A stretch of 9,732 bases of DNA from an uncultured Collinsella sp. (GCA_958433005.1 CAUAWV010000056.1:1-9732); one strand, 5' to 3'. Positions 1 to 6,601 are shown, counted from the first letter of the stretch. The notes: generated by a model from the letters alone, not told the origin. Program-made: numbers and translations.

Positions 1-289
1 TTTGGTTTTTTTATATCCAATCTTTATTTATTGTTTTTAATTCATTTCATGATGTTATGTTACTTCCCAAACCACAGTACTCATATTTGCCATTTTTTGC
101 CCACAGGGTCTATTCGAGGATAGTTTCCTGCGCCTCCAGCCCACCTCATGGCCGCCAAAACCCATTCAGCAACAGCTACCGCACATTTTGACATCAGCCA
201 AACACCACTCACGGAGCTGTACTCCGCTATCGCCGAACCAAAATCAGAGCCGAGTCCCTTAAAAATCAAAATAACGTACCCTCATTTCA
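1..289. other. AT-rich intergenic stretch, no convincing gene
   Basis: The first 60 bases are almost entirely A and T, very unlike the rest of the window; from about base 90 the composition becomes average. I see no gene here: the short open frames on both strands lack ribosome binding sites and recognisable protein sequence. A possible but weak promoter for the gene starting at 290 is TTGTTT at 31-36 with TTATGT at 55-60. The AT-rich block could be the promoter or silenced edge of an acquired segment, or the tail of a neighbouring gene cut by the window. Confidence 0.5.
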
Positions 290-3200
290 ATGAACTCCGA
301 CAAGAACGGCATTTACATGAGCACCGTCACGCATCAATACGCCCTCATCGGGGGCACGCTATTCCAATTCAAGAAAATCGTCGCCCATGTATCGGAGCCG
401 CACAGCCAAATCGTCATCTGCGGCAACGGTCCAGACATCCGTTACGCAACACTGGAAGAATGGGAGAAAGCTGGCGAATCTTTCGATAGACGGGCGCAGG
501 TCGAGGGTGTCGTCACCAGTGCGAGCCCAGCGCGCGACAAACTCGAGCTCTTTCGCAATCTCTTTACTGGCCGCAAAGATGTTTACGCCCATGGGTACCG
601 CAGAAAAGACGGGGGAATCGGCTATACGCCCGCCTGCGCAAACGAGTGGAAGTCAGGCATTTGTCCCAAAGCAAATCGTCAGAAAACCAAATGCGCTGAA
701 TGCGGCAACCGCGTCTTCCCCGAGTTGAGCGATACCGCGATCATCTCCCATTTCAAGGGCAGTGACGACAGACTCCGAGACGTCATAGGTCAATATGTTC
801 TCGATAATGACAGCAACACAAAAGTCCTGGTCATCGACTTTGACGGAGCCGATTGGAAAGAAGCGACAAACGCCATTCGGCTTGTCGCAAAAAACCATGG
901 AATCGATGCTGCAGTCGAGCGATCGAGATCAGGTAACGGCACACATGTCTGGTTTTTCTTCCTAGAGCTCACCAGCGCGAAGATCGCACGAGAATTTGGA
1001 AGCAGCCTTATCACCGAAGCGGCGGCGCTCAACAAGACAATCACCTTTGAAGCTTTTGACCGGATGCTGCCCGCACAGTCCACCATTCCTGAGGGAGGCT
1101 TTGGAAATCTCATAGCGCTGCCTTTTCAAGGAAAAGCGCAGCGAAAAGGGAACAGCGTATTTGTTGACGAGCAATTTGAGCCCTTTCCCGATCAATGGCT
1201 TTACCTTTCTCAAATCCAGTTAATCCCGCGCACGACGGTGCAAAATCTGATCGAGAGCATCGACAATAGGTCGCACGGAATAGCGGCTGCGACGGCGGCA
1301 AACACCGCCGCACCGCATTCCCAGAGGCCGCGAAAGCGGCTTCCGCTCACACCGCGGGACCTCCCGTCATCGCTGTCCGTCACGCAGGCCGATATGCTCT
1401 ATATCCCCGAAAAATCTCTGAGTCCCGCAGCTCAAATGGAAGTCCGCAGGCTTGCAACATTTGCCAACCCAGAATTCTTCCGCGCGCAATCTATGCATCA
1501 ATCGGTATTCGGCAAACCGCGGTACATAGACCTCAGCGAACTTAGAGACGGCTGCGTCGCGATTCCCAGAGGCTGCAAGACTCAGCTTGAGCGGCTGCTT
1601 CAAGAAGCCGGCGTTGCTGCCCACTATTCAGACAAGCGCCAGTCTGGAAATCCAATTGTAATGACATTTAAAGGGACTCTTCGCCCTGAACAGCAAATTG
1701 CCGCTGAACAAATGCTCGGCCATGAAGACGGGATCATGTCTGCACCGACGGGTTTCGGGAAAACCGTCATTGGAGCCTATCTTATTGCTGCCATCGGTCT
1801 TCCAGCGCTCGTCATCGTTCCCAAGACTGCGCTCATTGCCCAATGGAAAACCCAGCTCGAACGATTTCTCGACATCACGGACAACAGAGAGCCCGTCCGA
1901 ACCCCAAAAGGACGAATCAGCAAAAGGCAGCCTCCGCTCATTGGTCAAATCGGAGGAGGCAAAACCGCCATAAGCCATCTCATCGACGTTGCTTCATTCC
2001 AGTCTTTGTCCAGCAAGGACCCCCAGACCGAAGAACCAATAGCCAAGGAGTTCGTTCGTGATTACGGCCTCATCATCTGTGATGAATGTCACCATGCAGC
2101 CGCACCACAGCTTGAGCTCGTCCTCAAGTCCGCTCCAGCCAAATATGTATACGGCCTTTCCGCGACGCCCGAACGCTCGGACGGACTCACGCGAGCACTC
2201 TCAATGCTCTGCGGCCCGCTTCGCCATGCCATTGATCCAAAAACGCAAGCAATCCAACAGGGAATTCAGCGCGTTGTTAGGCCGCGTTTTACCGGAGTTC
2301 GACTACCCGCCTACGAACCAGGGGCGTCCTTTAATCAAGTTCTCGATCTCCTGTGTGCGCACACAGCGAGAAACGAAGCAATTGTCGACGATGCCCTCGA
2401 GACCGCGTCAAACGGTCGACATCCGCTTGTGCTATCCAAAAGGAAAAAACATGCCGAAGAGCTATGTAGGCTGCTTCAAAGCCGCGGACACGAACCTATA
2501 CTCTTAACCGGAGAAATCGACGCCAAAGAAAGAAAGGCAATACTGAACAGCCTTCCCGGCTTCGAGCATGAGCATCGAATTATCATCGCAACCGAAGGCC
2601 TTCTGAGCGAGGGTTTCGACCTGTCTTACCTTGACACTCTGCTCATTGCCACACCGATATCTTGGGACGGCAGCATAACGCAGCAGGCAGGCAGACTACA
2701 TAGAAGTCACGAGGGCAAGCAGCGGGTTGAGATATTCGACTATGTTGATTTGTCGATACCCATGCTCGCGCGTATGTACCAGAAGAGACTCAAGACCTAC
2801 GCAAAGCTAGGATATGAAGTCTTTGCAGCAAATGACAACAAACGGGCCGATCAAAACATCCTCGTTAGGCCGGCAAGGGCCGTGGAGGCCTTAGCGGATG
2901 ACATCGCGCGCGCAACGAAAAGCATTTTTATTGCCGCGCCCTACGCATCCGCTGCATGCCTCGCAAAGCTCGCTGCCGTACTCACAGGCGCCGCCGCCCG
3001 TGGGATTGCCCTTGAGATTTCAATTGCCTCGACTCCGCACAATGACGTGAAAGCGATTTTTACCGAGATGAACGTCGACTATTCCATCAAAGCCGAAGGG
3101 CGCCTGTGCGCGTCAGTAATTGACGAGGAAACCGTCTGGTACGGAACCATTCCATTACTGGCCTTTCCTAAGAAAGAGGACTGCAGCATCCGTTTCAAAA

Positions 3201-3301
3201 GCAGCGAAGTTGCAGCCGAACTTTTAAGCGAAATCCAGCGAAGAGGAGAACCGGAGGTCGCAGCCACGAACGGGACGTCTCCAACAGTTACGGTGGAATA
3301 G
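290..3301 (+). CDS. TOTE conflict-system-like primase-helicase with degenerate PLD-like C-terminus
   Basis: A 1003-residue multidomain protein. Residues about 10-65 form a small module I do not recognise. C116, C125, C135 and C138 form a zinc-ribbon-like cluster, followed by an archaeo-eukaryotic primase domain with the metal-binding DFDG (D183, D185), SGNGTHVWF (H219) and the family block FDRMLPAQSTIPEGGFGNLI (257-276). A basic/proline linker (about 330-365) leads to a superfamily 2 helicase: Walker A APTGFGKT (485-492), DECHH (598-602), SAT (624-626) and QQAGRLHR (798-805). Residues about 865-980 resemble a phospholipase-D-like nuclease fold, but the HxK motif is not intact. This order matches the TOTE conflict proteins, proposed to act on nucleic acid of invaders or as selfish elements; that role is family knowledge, not shown here. 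An in-frame stop at 272 limits the start to 290 or the second Met at 317; neither has a good Shine-Dalgarno. GC content is visibly lower than in the genes to the right, suggesting transfer. Confidence 0.9.
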   Translation: MNSDKNGIYMSTVTHQYALIGGTLFQFKKIVAHVSEPHSQIVICGNGPDIRYATLEEWEKAGESFDRRAQVEGVVTSASPARDKLELFRNLFTGRKDVYAHGYRRKDGGIGYTPACANEWKSGICPKANRQKTKCAECGNRVFPELSDTAIISHFKGSDDRLRDVIGQYVLDNDSNTKVLVIDFDGADWKEATNAIRLVAKNHGIDAAVERSRSGNGTHVWFFFLELTSAKIAREFGSSLITEAAALNKTITFEAFDRMLPAQSTIPEGGFGNLIALPFQGKAQRKGNSVFVDEQFEPFPDQWLYLSQIQLIPRTTVQNLIESIDNRSHGIAAATAANTAAPHSQRPRKRLPLTPRDLPSSLSVTQADMLYIPEKSLSPAAQMEVRRLATFANPEFFRAQSMHQSVFGKPRYIDLSELRDGCVAIPRGCKTQLERLLQEAGVAAHYSDKRQSGNPIVMTFKGTLRPEQQIAAEQMLGHEDGIMSAPTGFGKTVIGAYLIAAIGLPALVIVPKTALIAQWKTQLERFLDITDNREPVRTPKGRISKRQPPLIGQIGGGKTAISHLIDVASFQSLSSKDPQTEEPIAKEFVRDYGLIICDECHHAAAPQLELVLKSAPAKYVYGLSATPERSDGLTRALSMLCGPLRHAIDPKTQAIQQGIQRVVRPRFTGVRLPAYEPGASFNQVLDLLCAHTARNEAIVDDALETASNGRHPLVLSKRKKHAEELCRLLQSRGHEPILLTGEIDAKERKAILNSLPGFEHEHRIIIATEGLLSEGFDLSYLDTLLIATPISWDGSITQQAGRLHRSHEGKQRVEIFDYVDLSIPMLARMYQKRLKTYAKLGYEVFAANDNKRADQNILVRPARAVEALADDIARATKSIFIAAPYASAACLAKLAAVLTGAAARGIALEISIASTPHNDVKAIFTEMNVDYSIKAEGRLCASVIDEETVWYGTIPLLAFPKKEDCSIRFKSSEVAAELLSEIQRRGEPEVAATNGTSPTVTVE

Positions 3302-3346
3302 GGGCCATTTTTGGCCAATCGGCCGCGAATCAATCCCTATTCCCCC
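3292..3346. terminator. Inverted repeat across the stop codon, possible convergent terminator
   Basis: Bases 3292-3303 and 3335-3346 are inverted repeats matching at 11 of 12 positions (core GGAATAGGG with CCCTATTCC). The left arm contains the TAG stop of the primase-helicase gene. The loop holds a smaller hairpin, GGCCATTTTTGGCC (3302-3315). The position between convergent genes fits a shared terminator, but there is no clear T-tract on either strand, so this is only a candidate. Confidence 0.4.
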
Positions 3347-3354
3347 GCGAATCA
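3323..3354 (+). repeat. 10-bp direct repeat CCGCGAATCA x2
   Basis: CCGCGAATCA occurs at 3323-3332 and again at 3345-3354, 22 bases apart, in the 64-base gap between the primase-helicase and toxin stop codons. It overlaps the right arm of the inverted repeat. It may be a short duplication left by an insertion or repair event; no function can be inferred. Confidence 0.5.
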
Positions 3355-3365
3355 TAAGCGAGCAA

Positions 3366-3674
3366 TCAGCCCTGCGGGCCCTGGAATAGTTCCTCATGCG
3401 AGCCCATTCTGACCAGCCGGATCACAGGATTAGTCTTATGCGGCAAGTAGAGAACGACCACATCGACCAAGCCATCGGATAGGTGGAAATCGATGTGGCC
3501 GTTGTAGTTTCCGCCCGGGTTTGAGAGCTCGTGGGCACCATATTCCGCGGGAAGCGAGCCGTGAGCCGCAAGCTCTGCGACTGCCGCCTTAAACTCGGTT
3601 TTTAGCTGCGGATGGATGCGCATCGTCCGTTTGTAATCCGCCTTAAACTGAGCCTCGACCTTAATCTCAAACAT
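3366..3674 (-). CDS. Type II toxin, YafQ/RelE-family mRNA endoribonuclease
   Basis: A 102-residue protein of the RelE/YafQ fold, the toxin half of a toxin-antitoxin pair. YafQ toxins bind the ribosome and cut mRNA in the A site. By alignment from memory with E. coli YafQ, the catalytic residues are kept: H48 (AHEL), D62 and H64 (HIDFH), an acidic residue at D67 or D71, H93 (GSHEELF) and F97. The N-terminal helical part (about 8-38) is the usual hairpin of this fold, and the length is typical. The start ATG lies 2 bases after the antitoxin stop, and GAGGA at the end of the antitoxin gene provides a ribosome binding site, so the two are translationally coupled. No residue loss is visible, so the toxin is probably active. 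Confidence 0.9.
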   Translation of the reverse strand: MFEIKVEAQFKADYKRTMRIHPQLKTEFKAAVAELAAHGSLPAEYGAHELSNPGGNYNGHIDFHLSDGLVDVVVLYLPHKTNPVIRLVRMGSHEELFQGPQG

Positions 3675-3676
3675 CG

Positions 3677-3976
3677 CTAGTCCTCATCGAGGAATGATAT
3701 AAGCTCATCAGCGTTATTGAATGACGGGCTGTCGTCCGGCAGAATCCCCAACTCATGAGCTTCGGCGATCACCATGGCACGCCTCGTTGCCTCGTTGGGC
3801 ACCTCCGCCCTTCCTACGATCTCAAAAGGAATCTTTCGTTGATTTACCAGCTGCCGAACAGCAAGGTTGAGATACGAATTGAGACTCAGACCAACCGTAT
3901 CCAAGAACTCAGTCGCCTGTTCCTTGAGCCCCTCTTCGATGCGAACCGTCGTAGGCTTAACCGTTGCAGTAGACAT
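3677..3976 (-). CDS. Type II antitoxin, RelB/DinJ family
   Basis: A 99-residue RelB/DinJ-type antitoxin. The N-terminus has a ribbon-helix-helix DNA-binding layout: strand TTVRIEE (9-15), helix 1 (about 15-29) and helix 2 after the turn GLSLNSYLNLAV (29-40), ending in the family-typical KIPFEI (48-53). The C-terminal half (about 60-99), rich in acidic residues, is where such antitoxins wrap and neutralise the cognate toxin. It is the first gene of a two-gene operon with the YafQ-like toxin 2 bases downstream. The start is well supported by AGGAGGT (minus strand, 3982-3988) 5 bases before the ATG. The family represses its own promoter as the toxin-antitoxin complex, and repeated operator-like sequence lies just upstream. 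Confidence 0.92.
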   Translation of the reverse strand: MSTATVKPTTVRIEEGLKEQATEFLDTVGLSLNSYLNLAVRQLVNQRKIPFEIVGRAEVPNEATRRAMVIAEAHELGILPDDSPSFNNADELISFLDED

Positions 3977-4000
3977 ACGCGACCTCCTCGCCTCGTCTTT

Positions 4001-4055
4001 TGCATCAGTATACCCAATTTCGATGGCAGTCTGATGTTAAATAGCATCAGTATGC
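4001..4055 (-). promoter_or_regulatory. Toxin-antitoxin operator/promoter region
   Basis: GCATCAGTAT occurs at 4002-4011 and 4044-4053, starts 42 bases apart (about four helical turns). The right copy is part of the inverted repeat CTGATG-8-CATCAG (4031-4050). On the minus strand the left copy contains TATACT (4007-4012), a plausible -10 box for the operon; no good -35 is visible. Ribbon-helix-helix antitoxins bind short paired sites like these, so autoregulation here is a reasonable inference. Confidence 0.55.
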
Positions 4056-4088
4056 CGTTCACATTGCTATAACAACAGTCACAGCACC

Positions 4089-4847
4089 CTACATCAGCCC
4101 GCTCAGGGCAATGTCAACGGCCTCGTTGAGGTCGTCGGTGATGTGCACCAGCTCCGGATCGAGCGGGCTAATCATACCGGCGTCCATCACCGGGCCGTTG
4201 AGCCAGTCGAACAGGCCCTGCCAGTACTCGGTTCCCACCAAAACGAGCGGCATGCGCTTGACCTTGTGCGTCTGTACCAGCGTGAGCACCTCGAACATCT
4301 CGTCGAGCGTACCAAAGCCACCAGGAAACACGATGGCGCCCGAGCTGTATTTGACGAACATGGTCTTGCGCACAAAGAAGTAACGGAAGTCCATGCCAAG
4401 GTTCACGTATTTGTTGAGCCCGTGCTCGTGCGGCAGCTCGATACCCAAGCCGACCGACTTGCCGTTGACACTCGCCGCTCCCCTGTTGGCCGCTTCCATG
4501 ATGCCGGGGCCGCCGCCGGTGATGACCGCCACGCCACGTTGCGCGATCTTGCGCCCGACGGTACGCGCCGCCTTGTAGAGCGGATCGGTCTTGGGCGTGC
4601 GGGCGCTACCGAAGATGGTCACCGCAGGACCAAGCTCGGCAAGCGCGCCAAAACCATCGACAAACTCTGCCTGGATGCGCAGCACGCGCCACGGATCAGC
4701 ATGCAGCCAGTCGGTCGAGTCCTCGGGCGCCAGCAGGTTGGCGTAGGTATTGTCCTTGGGAATCATGGGGCCGCGCATGACCACGGGGCCGCGGCGGTAC
4801 GTCTCGTCGTAGGCTGGCTCGCCCTCGACATTCTCGTTCTTAATCAT
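4089..4847 (-). CDS. LOG-family (TIGR00730) Rossmann-fold protein, predicted nucleoside-5'-monophosphate phosphoribohydrolase
   Basis: A 252-residue protein of the LOG/lysine-decarboxylase-like family. The signatures are GSART (80-84), GGGPGIMEAANRGA (111-124), FFVRK (157-161) and PGGFGTLDE (175-183), the last being the PGGxGTxxE nucleotide-binding/catalytic motif. Plant and some bacterial LOG enzymes cleave ribose 5'-phosphate from N6-substituted AMP, and others act on plain nucleotides; the substrate here cannot be read from sequence. Residues 1-60 are a non-catalytic N-terminal extension. I place the start at 4847 because AGGAG (minus, 4853-4857) sits 5 bases upstream; a longer frame to 4919 would read through a terminator hairpin. 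It follows tgt on the same strand, separated by that terminator, and precedes the toxin-antitoxin operon by 112 bases. Confidence 0.9.
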   Translation of the reverse strand: MIKNENVEGEPAYDETYRRGPVVMRGPMIPKDNTYANLLAPEDSTDWLHADPWRVLRIQAEFVDGFGALAELGPAVTIFGSARTPKTDPLYKAARTVGRKIAQRGVAVITGGGPGIMEAANRGAASVNGKSVGLGIELPHEHGLNKYVNLGMDFRYFFVRKTMFVKYSSGAIVFPGGFGTLDEMFEVLTLVQTHKVKRMPLVLVGTEYWQGLFDWLNGPVMDAGMISPLDPELVHITDDLNEAVDIALSGLM

Positions 4848-4861
4848 GGGTACTCCTATCG

Positions 4862-4911
4862 AGAAAAAGAAAAACGGGCGGGGTCGACGCCATGCGCCAA
4901 ACACCCGCCCG
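4862..4911 (-). terminator. Rho-independent terminator between tgt and the LOG gene
   Basis: On the minus strand CGGGCGGG (4904-4911) pairs perfectly with CCCGCCCG (4875-4882), followed at once by a T-rich run (TTTTTCTTTTT within 4862-4874). This is a strong intrinsic terminator for transcripts coming from tgt. The T-run ends only about 5 bases before the Shine-Dalgarno of the LOG gene, so any LOG transcript starting upstream must pass through it. A competing hairpin is possible (CCCGAA/TTCGGG at 4908-4928), which would open the terminator. Confidence 0.85.
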
Positions 4912-5060
4912 AACATCAACTATTCGGGATGGTACCCACGATGCATCAAGTGCTTGCAAGCTATCGGTCATCGGTCGCGCAGACGGTGTTAGCGAACGTG
5001 ATGACCGGCCGGTGCTCGCCCCTTGCCATTGCCCGCGCTCTGCAAGCGCCCGCGCCGCTC

Positions 5061-6200
5061 TTAGTAGTCCACCGCCGCAGGACTGTTCATCCAGTCGCTC
5101 ACAAACGCGCCGTAGCGGCCCTCGATAATGGCCTGACGGGCACGCTGCATAAGGTTGAGCAGGTAATAGATGTTGTGCATCGACAGCAGAATACCGCCGA
5201 GCATCTCCTTCTGCGTGACCATGTGACGGATGAGCGCGCGGCTGTAGCCGCCCGTGCACACCGGGCAGGTGCAGGTGGGATCGATGGGGCCGTCGTCGTG
5301 CGCAAAGCGCGCGTTGCGGAAGTTAAGGCGACCTTCACTGGAGAACGCCGTACCCATGCGGCCGGTGCGCGTCGGCAGCACGCAGTCGAACATGTCGATG
5401 CCCACGCCAACGCCGCGCACGAGCGTGGTAGGGTTGCCGACGCCCATGAGGTAGCGCGGCTTGTGCTTAGGCATATACTCGGAAACCAGCGGCGCCAGTG
5501 TCTCGAACATGGTCTCGTGGTCCTCGCCCACCGAGTAGCCGCCGATGCCGTAACCGGGGAAGTCGCCGCACTCCTCCAGGTGGCGCAGCGATCGCAGGCG
5601 CAGATCCAGATGCATGCCACCCTGAACGATGCCAAAAAGTGCCTGGTCATCACGGGTATGAGCCTTGTAGCAGCGCTCGGCCCACATACTCGACAGCTCC
5701 ACGGCGCGCTCGACATAGGCACGCGTGGCAGGATAGCCGGGGCACTGGTCGAGCTGCATGCAAATGTCGGAACCGAGCTTCATGGCGATTTCCATGTTGT
5801 CCTCGGGCGTCCAGAACACGTGGCGACCGTCGTAGTCGTTGACGATAAAGCGCACACCCTCGTCGGTGAGCTTGACGGCGTCGTTATGGCTAAAGACCTG
5901 GAATCCGCCCGAGTCGGTGAGGATGGGGCCGTGCCAGTTCATGAACTTATGCAGTCCGCCCAGCTCGGCGATGGTGTCCTCGCCGGGGCGCATGGACAGG
6001 TGATAGGTGTTGGCAAGCACGATCTGGGCGCCGAGCTGCTTGACGGTCTCGGTGGGAATACCCTTGACGTTTGCCTTGGTGCCCACGGGCATAAAGATCG
6101 GCGTCTCGATGTCACCGTGCGGGGTGTGCAACACGCCGGCACGCGCGTGCGTCGTAGGGTCCTCGGCGATCAGGTCGAATTTAAAAAGGTTCTGGTCCAT
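5061..6200 (-). CDS. tgt: tRNA-guanine(34) transglycosylase (Tgt)
   Basis: A 379-residue queuine/preQ1 tRNA-ribosyltransferase, full length for the family. It exchanges guanine 34 of tRNAs with GUN anticodons for the queuosine precursor, in the cytoplasm. The general acid D96 is in TDSGGFQVFS, and the nucleophile D272 is in MFDCVLPTRTGR (270-281). Base-recognition elements are LDQCPGYPA (150-158), FGIVQGG (189-195) and GGYSVGE (220-226), with valine at the position where eukaryotic, queuine-using enzymes have glycine. Zinc ligands C310, C312, C315 and a histidine (H326 or H342) form the C-terminal site (CTCPVC). The start is supported by AAGGAG (minus, 6210-6215) 9 bases upstream and by a TATAAT further up. 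No queuosine biosynthesis or transport gene is adjacent, so whether it uses preQ1 or salvaged queuine is open. Confidence 0.97.
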   Translation of the reverse strand: MDQNLFKFDLIAEDPTTHARAGVLHTPHGDIETPIFMPVGTKANVKGIPTETVKQLGAQIVLANTYHLSMRPGEDTIAELGGLHKFMNWHGPILTDSGGFQVFSHNDAVKLTDEGVRFIVNDYDGRHVFWTPEDNMEIAMKLGSDICMQLDQCPGYPATRAYVERAVELSSMWAERCYKAHTRDDQALFGIVQGGMHLDLRLRSLRHLEECGDFPGYGIGGYSVGEDHETMFETLAPLVSEYMPKHKPRYLMGVGNPTTLVRGVGVGIDMFDCVLPTRTGRMGTAFSSEGRLNFRNARFAHDDGPIDPTCTCPVCTGGYSRALIRHMVTQKEMLGGILLSMHNIYYLLNLMQRARQAIIEGRYGAFVSDWMNSPAAVDY

Positions 6201-6237
6201 AAACTGGAACTCCTTGGTTGCGGTTCATACGCAAACC

Positions 6238-6266
6238 ATTATACGGGCAACCCGCAAGAAGCACCG
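6238..6266 (-). promoter_or_regulatory. tgt: Probable tgt promoter
   Basis: A perfect TATAAT lies on the minus strand at 6238-6243, with its inner edge 37 bases before the tgt start codon. The -35 region at the expected spacing (around 6261-6266, GC-rich) does not match the consensus well. A perfect -10 box in a GC-rich intergenic region just upstream of a gene start is good but not complete evidence. Confidence 0.6.
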
Positions 6267-6305
6267 ACTCGACAGAAACTAGTGCATTAGGATCAGGTTC
6301 CCGCG

Positions 6306-6336
6306 CTAGTCGTTGGGGACGTTCTTAAACGACTAG
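6306..6336. repeat. Hairpin with 9-bp perfect arms
   Basis: CTAGTCGTT (6306-6314) and AACGACTAG (6328-6336) are perfect inverted repeats around a 13-base loop that contains GGGGACGTTC. It lies upstream of tgt and next to the inverted-repeat element at 6339-6411, and appears to belong to the same family of GTTGGGGAC repeats. Confidence 0.6.
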
Positions 6337-6338
6337 AC

Positions 6339-6411
6339 GTTGGGGACAGCCTTCAGCGCCATCTTGCAAAGGAGTGTCCCAATCTGCCGGCACTTAGGGA
6401 CTGTCCCCAAC
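6339..6411. repeat. REPIN/MITE-like element with 11-bp terminal inverted repeats
   Basis: GTTGGGGACAG (6339-6349) and CTGTCCCCAAC (6401-6411) are perfect 11-base inverted repeats bounding a 73-base element. Inside are two further copies of the TGTCCC motif and a partial GTGCCGGCAC palindrome (CTGCCGGCAC, 6384-6393). The same motifs occur at 9501-9547. It looks like a small non-coding repeat moved in trans, for example by a REP-associated tyrosine transposase; no such gene is in the window. Confidence 0.6.
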
Positions 6412-6418
6412 TGCCGAC

Positions 6419-6450
6419 AACGCCGATGCTCTGGTAACGCCGATGCTCTG
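6419..6450 (+). repeat. Tandem 17-bp repeat, AACGCCGATGCTCTG x2
   Basis: AACGCCGATGCTCTG occurs at 6419-6433 and 6436-6450. The related unit GCCGRTGTTTTGGC occurs twice in the right-hand repeat (from 9560 and from 9625), in each case followed by a CAGCGA motif. The tandem is therefore one module of a larger composite repeat rather than a chance duplication. Confidence 0.65.
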
Positions 6451-6493
6451 ACAACATCAGCGAGCGGTCGCCAGGGCGAACAAATTGGCATGA

Positions 6494-6534
6494 AAAGAGG
6501 GCGGCATAGACCTTCTGGTCATGCCGCCCTCTTT
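6494..6534 (-). terminator. Long bulged hairpin, terminator of the dehydrogenase gene
   Basis: AAAGAGGGCGGCAT (6494-6507) pairs perfectly with ATGCCGCCCTCTTT (6521-6534). Above a one-base bulge (A6508), GACC pairs with GGTC around a TTCT loop, giving 18 paired bases. On the minus strand the stem ends in CTCTTTT, as in an intrinsic terminator; it lies about 70 bases after the dehydrogenase stop. The plus strand also ends in CTCTTT, so it may act both ways. A related hairpin with the same apical sequence sits at 9685-9713. Confidence 0.75.
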
Positions 6535-6577
6535 GAATGACAAGTTGTCGCTCTGGTGACCGCGCAGCGTCGGCCGG

Positions 6578-6601
6578 TCCGCCGTTCGGTAGAACGGCGG
6601 A
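6578..6601. repeat. Perfect 10-bp hairpin just after the dehydrogenase stop
   Basis: TCCGCCGTTC (6578-6587) pairs with GAACGGCGGA (6592-6601) around a GGTA loop. It begins 4 bases after the stop codon of the minus-strand dehydrogenase gene. There is no T-run after it on either strand, so it is more likely an mRNA 3'-end stabilising hairpin than a terminator. Confidence 0.55.

Noticed and set aside
148..489. A 113-codon plus-strand frame overlapping the start of the TOTE-like gene
   Set aside because: No ribosome binding site and no recognisable sequence; more than half overlaps the TOTE-like gene in another frame.
1943..1966. A second P-loop-like GQIGGGKT (residues 552-559) in the helicase
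   Set aside because: The real Walker A is APTGFGKT at 485-492 with the expected spacing to DECHH. IGQIGGGK is a recurring family motif between helicase motifs as I remember it, not a second ATPase.
4848..4919. In-frame 24-residue N-terminal extension of the LOG protein
   Set aside because: It would be encoded across the terminator hairpin and T-run (FFFF), whereas the ATG at 4847 has a well-placed AGGAG.
4912..5060. T-box riboswitch suggested by TGGGTACC in the LOG leader
   Set aside because: The T-box core is TGGNACC with a downstream complement in the terminator; here there is an extra G and no matching complement, and LOG genes are not usual T-box targets.
4143..6290. A 715-codon plus-strand open frame spanning the LOG and tgt genes and the gap between them
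   Set aside because: It lies antisense to two clearly recognisable genes, is dominated by H, R, V and A as expected from the complement of GC-rich codons, and shows no domain or ribosome binding site.
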